17,516 nucleotides of DNA from Stenotrophomonas_A sp035539015 (GTDB lineage Bacteria; Pseudomonadota; Gammaproteobacteria; Xanthomonadales; Xanthomonadaceae): positions 1 to 17,516 of the forward strand of contig DATLJF010000155.1 in assembly GCA_035539015.1 (NCBI GenBank), in the 5' to 3' direction. Positions 15,286 to 17,516 of the stretch are shown here, piece by piece. The position numbers and the translations under genes are program-made. The first letter of the stretch is position 1. The number at the start of each line of letters is the position of its first letter. The notes beneath the pieces were generated by a model. The model was given only the letters and a program-made list of their open reading frames with translations. It did not search any database and was not told the origin of the DNA.

Positions 15286-17088
15286 ATGCCTTCCCCCGCC
15301 CACGAACTGCTGCACCGCGTATTCGGTTTCGATGACTTCCGCGGCCCGCAGCAGGCCATCGTCGAGCATGTCGCCGCCGGTAACGACGCCCTGGTCCTGA
15401 TGCCCACCGGTGGCGGCAAGTCGCTGTGCTACCAGGTGCCGGCGCTGCTACGCGAGGGCACCGGCGTGGTGGTTTCGCCGCTGATCGCGCTGATGCAGGA
15501 CCAGGTCGAGGCGCTGCGCCAGGCCGGGGTGCGTGCCGAATTCCTCAACTCGACCCTGGATGCGGAGAACGCACAGCGGGTGGAACGCGAGCTGCTGGCC
15601 GGCGAGCTCGACCTGCTCTACGTCGCCCCCGAGCGCCTGCTCACTGGCCGCTTCCTGTCGCTGCTGGAACGCAGCCGGATTGCCTTGTTCGCGATCGACG
15701 AGGCGCACTGCGTCTCGCAATGGGGCCACGATTTCCGCCCTGAGTATCGCCAGCTGACCGTGCTGCACGAGCGCTGGCCGGATATCCCGCGGGTCGCGCT
15801 GACCGCCACCGCCGATCCGCCCACCCAGCGCGAGATCGCCGAGCGCCTGGACCTGACCCAGGCGCGCCACTTCGTCAGCTCGTTCGACCGTCCCAACATC
15901 CGCTACACCGTGGTGCAGAAGGACAACGCGCGGCGCCAGCTGCTGGATTTCGTCGGCCGCCACCGCGACGAGGCCGGGATCGTCTACGCGATGTCGCGGC
16001 GCAAGGTCGAGGAAACCGCCGAATACCTGTGCGCGCAGGGCTTCAACGCCCTGCCCTACCATGCCGGCCTGCCCGCCGAAGTGCGCGCGGCCAACCAGCG
16101 CCGCTTCCTGCGGGAGGACGGCATCGTGATGTGCGCCACGATCGCCTTCGGCATGGGCATCGACAAGCCGGACGTGCGCTTCGTCGCCCACGTCGACCTG
16201 CCCAAGTCGCTGGAAGGCTATTACCAGGAAACCGGGCGCGCCGGACGCGACGGCGAAGCTTCCGAGGCGTGGCTTTGCTACGGCCTGGGCGATGTGGTGC
16301 TGCTCAAGCAGATGATCGAGCAAGGCGAGGCCGCCGAGGAGCGCAAGCGCCTGGAGCGGGCCAAGCTCGACCACCTGCTGGGCTACTGCGAATCCATGCA
16401 ATGCCGGCGCCAGGTGCTGCTGGCCGGTTTCGGCGAGACCTACCCGCAGCCCTGCGGCAACTGCGACAACTGCCGCACCCCGGCCGCCGCGTGGGATGCG
16501 ACGGTGGCGGCGCAGAAGGCGCTGAGCTGCGTCTATCGCAGCGGCCAGCGCTTCGGCGTCGGCCACCTGATCGAAGTGCTGCGCGGCGGCGATGGCGAGA
16601 AGGTGCGCCAGTTCGGCCACGACCAGCTCAGTACCTACGGCATCGGCCGCGACCTGGACGCACGCACCTGGCGCAGCGTGTTCCGGCAACTGGTGGCCGC
16701 GCACCTGCTGGAAGTTGACAGCGAAGGCCATGGCGGGCTGCGCCTGACCGATGCCAGCCGCCAGGTCCTGAAGGGCCAGCGCACGGTCATGATGCGGCGC
16801 GAACAAGCGGCTACGCGCGAGCGCAGCGAACGCGCCGGCCAACGCAGTGGCTTGCCGGTACCGGCCCAGGACCTGGCGCTGTTCAACGCCCTGCGCGGCC
16901 TGCGCGCCGAACTGGCGCGCGAACAGAACGTGCCCGCCTTCGTGATCTTCCATGACAGCACGTTGCGCAACATCGCCGAGCAGCGCCCGGGCGACCTGGA
17001 TGCACTGGCCCGGGTAGGCGGCATCGGCGGCAGCAAGCTCTCGCGCTACGGCGAGCGCTTGCTCGACGTTGTCCGCGAACAGGGCTGA
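15286..17088 (+). CDS. recQ: ATP-dependent DNA helicase RecQ
   Basis: The 600-residue protein unwinds DNA 3' to 5' and works with the RecF recombination pathway to repair gaps and suppress illegitimate recombination. Helicase motifs are intact: motif 0 FRGPQQAI (18-25), Walker A TGGGKS (41-46), DEAH (138-141), the aromatic-rich loop HCVSQWGHDFRPEY (141-154), TATA (173-176), and motif VI QETGRAGRDG (314-323). The RecQ-C region binds zinc through four cysteines, C373, C390, C393 and C396, with the same spacing as in the E. coli enzyme. A winged helix follows (about 405-500) and a single HRDC domain ends the protein (about 527-600, FNALRGLRAELAREQNVPAFVIF... LARVGGIGGSKLSRYGERLLDVV), which tunes binding to branched or single-stranded DNA. 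ATG 15286 gives MPSPAHELLHRVFGFDDFRGPQQ, the usual family start. No ribosome binding site is visible. Confidence 0.97.
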   Translation: MPSPAHELLHRVFGFDDFRGPQQAIVEHVAAGNDALVLMPTGGGKSLCYQVPALLREGTGVVVSPLIALMQDQVEALRQAGVRAEFLNSTLDAENAQRVERELLAGELDLLYVAPERLLTGRFLSLLERSRIALFAIDEAHCVSQWGHDFRPEYRQLTVLHERWPDIPRVALTATADPPTQREIAERLDLTQARHFVSSFDRPNIRYTVVQKDNARRQLLDFVGRHRDEAGIVYAMSRRKVEETAEYLCAQGFNALPYHAGLPAEVRAANQRRFLREDGIVMCATIAFGMGIDKPDVRFVAHVDLPKSLEGYYQETGRAGRDGEASEAWLCYGLGDVVLLKQMIEQGEAAEERKRLERAKLDHLLGYCESMQCRRQVLLAGFGETYPQPCGNCDNCRTPAAAWDATVAAQKALSCVYRSGQRFGVGHLIEVLRGGDGEKVRQFGHDQLSTYGIGRDLDARTWRSVFRQLVAAHLLEVDSEGHGGLRLTDASRQVLKGQRTVMMRREQAATRERSERAGQRSGLPVPAQDLALFNALRGLRAELAREQNVPAFVIFHDSTLRNIAEQRPGDLDALARVGGIGGSKLSRYGERLLDVVREQG

Positions 17089-17218
17089 GGAACTTATGGC
17101 CGGCGGGCTGTGTCAGACCTGGCAAGAAAATACTCTGCTGGCGACAGCAGGCATTCAAGCGGCCGCTGCCAGTATCCTTGTGATGCCTTGCAGGGTCGCC
17201 CCAAGCCGAGTCCCCACG
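17089..17218 (+). other. Intergenic region between recQ and the last gene
   Basis: These 130 bases hold no open frame with coding character. There is no clear terminator after recQ. TATCCT (17173-17178) could be a -10 element for the downstream gene, giving a leader of roughly 35 bases; no matching -35 is present at normal spacing, and no strong ribosome binding site precedes ATG 17219. Confidence 0.4.
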
Positions 17219-17516
17219 ATGAAGCGCACCATTTTTCTGCTCGCCGGTCTCCTCGTCTCCAGCGCCGCCCTGGCGCAGACTGAGGAGGGCGCCGCCGCCG
17301 CCCGCTCGCTCGACCTGAGCGTGCCGCAGGCGCCCCTCCAGTACCGCGCCGACCCCACCTACAGCAACGATCCGCCCGGCACCTTCTACGGTGACAAGTC
17401 CGGCCCGGTGCCGCGCGCGCCCGACGGCCGCATCGCCGAGGTGGTGGACGACAAGCTGCAGGTCCATGGCGCGGTCGCCGCCGGGGTTGGCTATTCCAGC
17501 CGCGGCGGCAACAGCA
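17219..17516 (+). CDS. Secreted or outer-membrane protein of unknown function, 3' end outside the window
   Basis: The first 99 codons are present. MKRTIFLLAGLLVSSAALAQ is a clear signal peptide with an ALA-Q cleavage site at about residue 19, so the protein is exported. The mature part starts acidic and alanine-rich (TEEGAAAARSLDLSVPQAPLQY), continues with a proline/glycine-rich spacer (YRADPTYSNDPPGTFYGDKSGP), and then KLQVHGAVAAGVGYSSRGGNS. The VHGxVxxGVGYS stretch resembles the beginning of a first transmembrane strand in small outer-membrane barrels, and I recall similar conserved hypothetical proteins in xanthomonads, but no function. It lies 130 bases after recQ with its own possible promoter, so it is probably transcribed separately. 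The topology is a guess until the missing part is seen. Confidence 0.75.
   Translation, partial: MKRTIFLLAGLLVSSAALAQTEEGAAAARSLDLSVPQAPLQYRADPTYSNDPPGTFYGDKSGPVPRAPDGRIAEVVDDKLQVHGAVAAGVGYSSRGGNS

Noticed and set aside
1..17516. CRISPR array, prophage, insertion sequence, tRNA or known defence island
   Set aside because: No direct repeat series, transposase or integrase motifs, tRNA-like folds or defence-gene families were seen on either strand.

Overview
This 17.5 kb window looks like ordinary chromosome from a high-GC gammaproteobacterium, most likely of the Xanthomonadaceae/Lysobacteraceae (Xanthomonas, Stenotrophomonas, Lysobacter and relatives). The grounds are the GC-rich third codon positions, the protein families present (a monofunctional RelA, HrpA, a Dps-type ferritin, a RecQ with HRDC domain), and one copy of the GGAG-GGGCTTCAGCCCC type palindrome that I know to be scattered between genes in this family. 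The family is an inference; the genus cannot be fixed from the sequence alone.

Layout from left to right: a non-coding or poorly supported leader with a possible acidic-protein fragment on the minus strand (1-54); a two-domain glycosyltransferase (+, about 291-2387); converging on it, a membrane-anchored, alanine-rich helical-repeat protein (-, 2394-3941); a divergent, less GC-rich secreted Sel1-like repeat protein (+, 4103-4891); relA (-, 4909-7059); a divergent two-gene unit of a small secreted protein of unknown function (+, 7122-7670) and a divergent ClC-type chloride transport protein with two CBS domains (+, 7675-9453); a REP-like palindrome; the very large RNA helicase gene hrpA (-, 9514-13638); a divergent dps-like gene (+, 13738-14283) ending in a strong terminator; a putative methyltransferase (-, 14342-15181); recQ (+, 15286-17088); and the first 99 codons of a secreted or outer-membrane protein (+, 17219 to the window edge).

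The genes do not form one pathway. Three themes recur: stress physiology (RelA makes (p)ppGpp; Dps protects DNA and stores iron), nucleic-acid processing (HrpA, RecQ, a possible methyltransferase), and the cell envelope (glycosyltransferase, helical-repeat membrane protein, Sel1 protein, ClC protein, secreted proteins). Most neighbours are on alternating strands with short gaps, so nearly every gene is its own transcription unit; the clearest operon is the 4-base-spaced pair 7122-7670 / 7675-9453.

I found no phage, insertion sequence, CRISPR array, tRNA or rRNA, and no recognisable defence system. The points most worth a second look are the atypical ClC protein with its co-transcribed secreted partner, -10-like hexamers placed just 6-8 bases before three start codons (candidate leaderless transcripts), and the uncharacterised helical-repeat membrane protein facing the glycosyltransferase.
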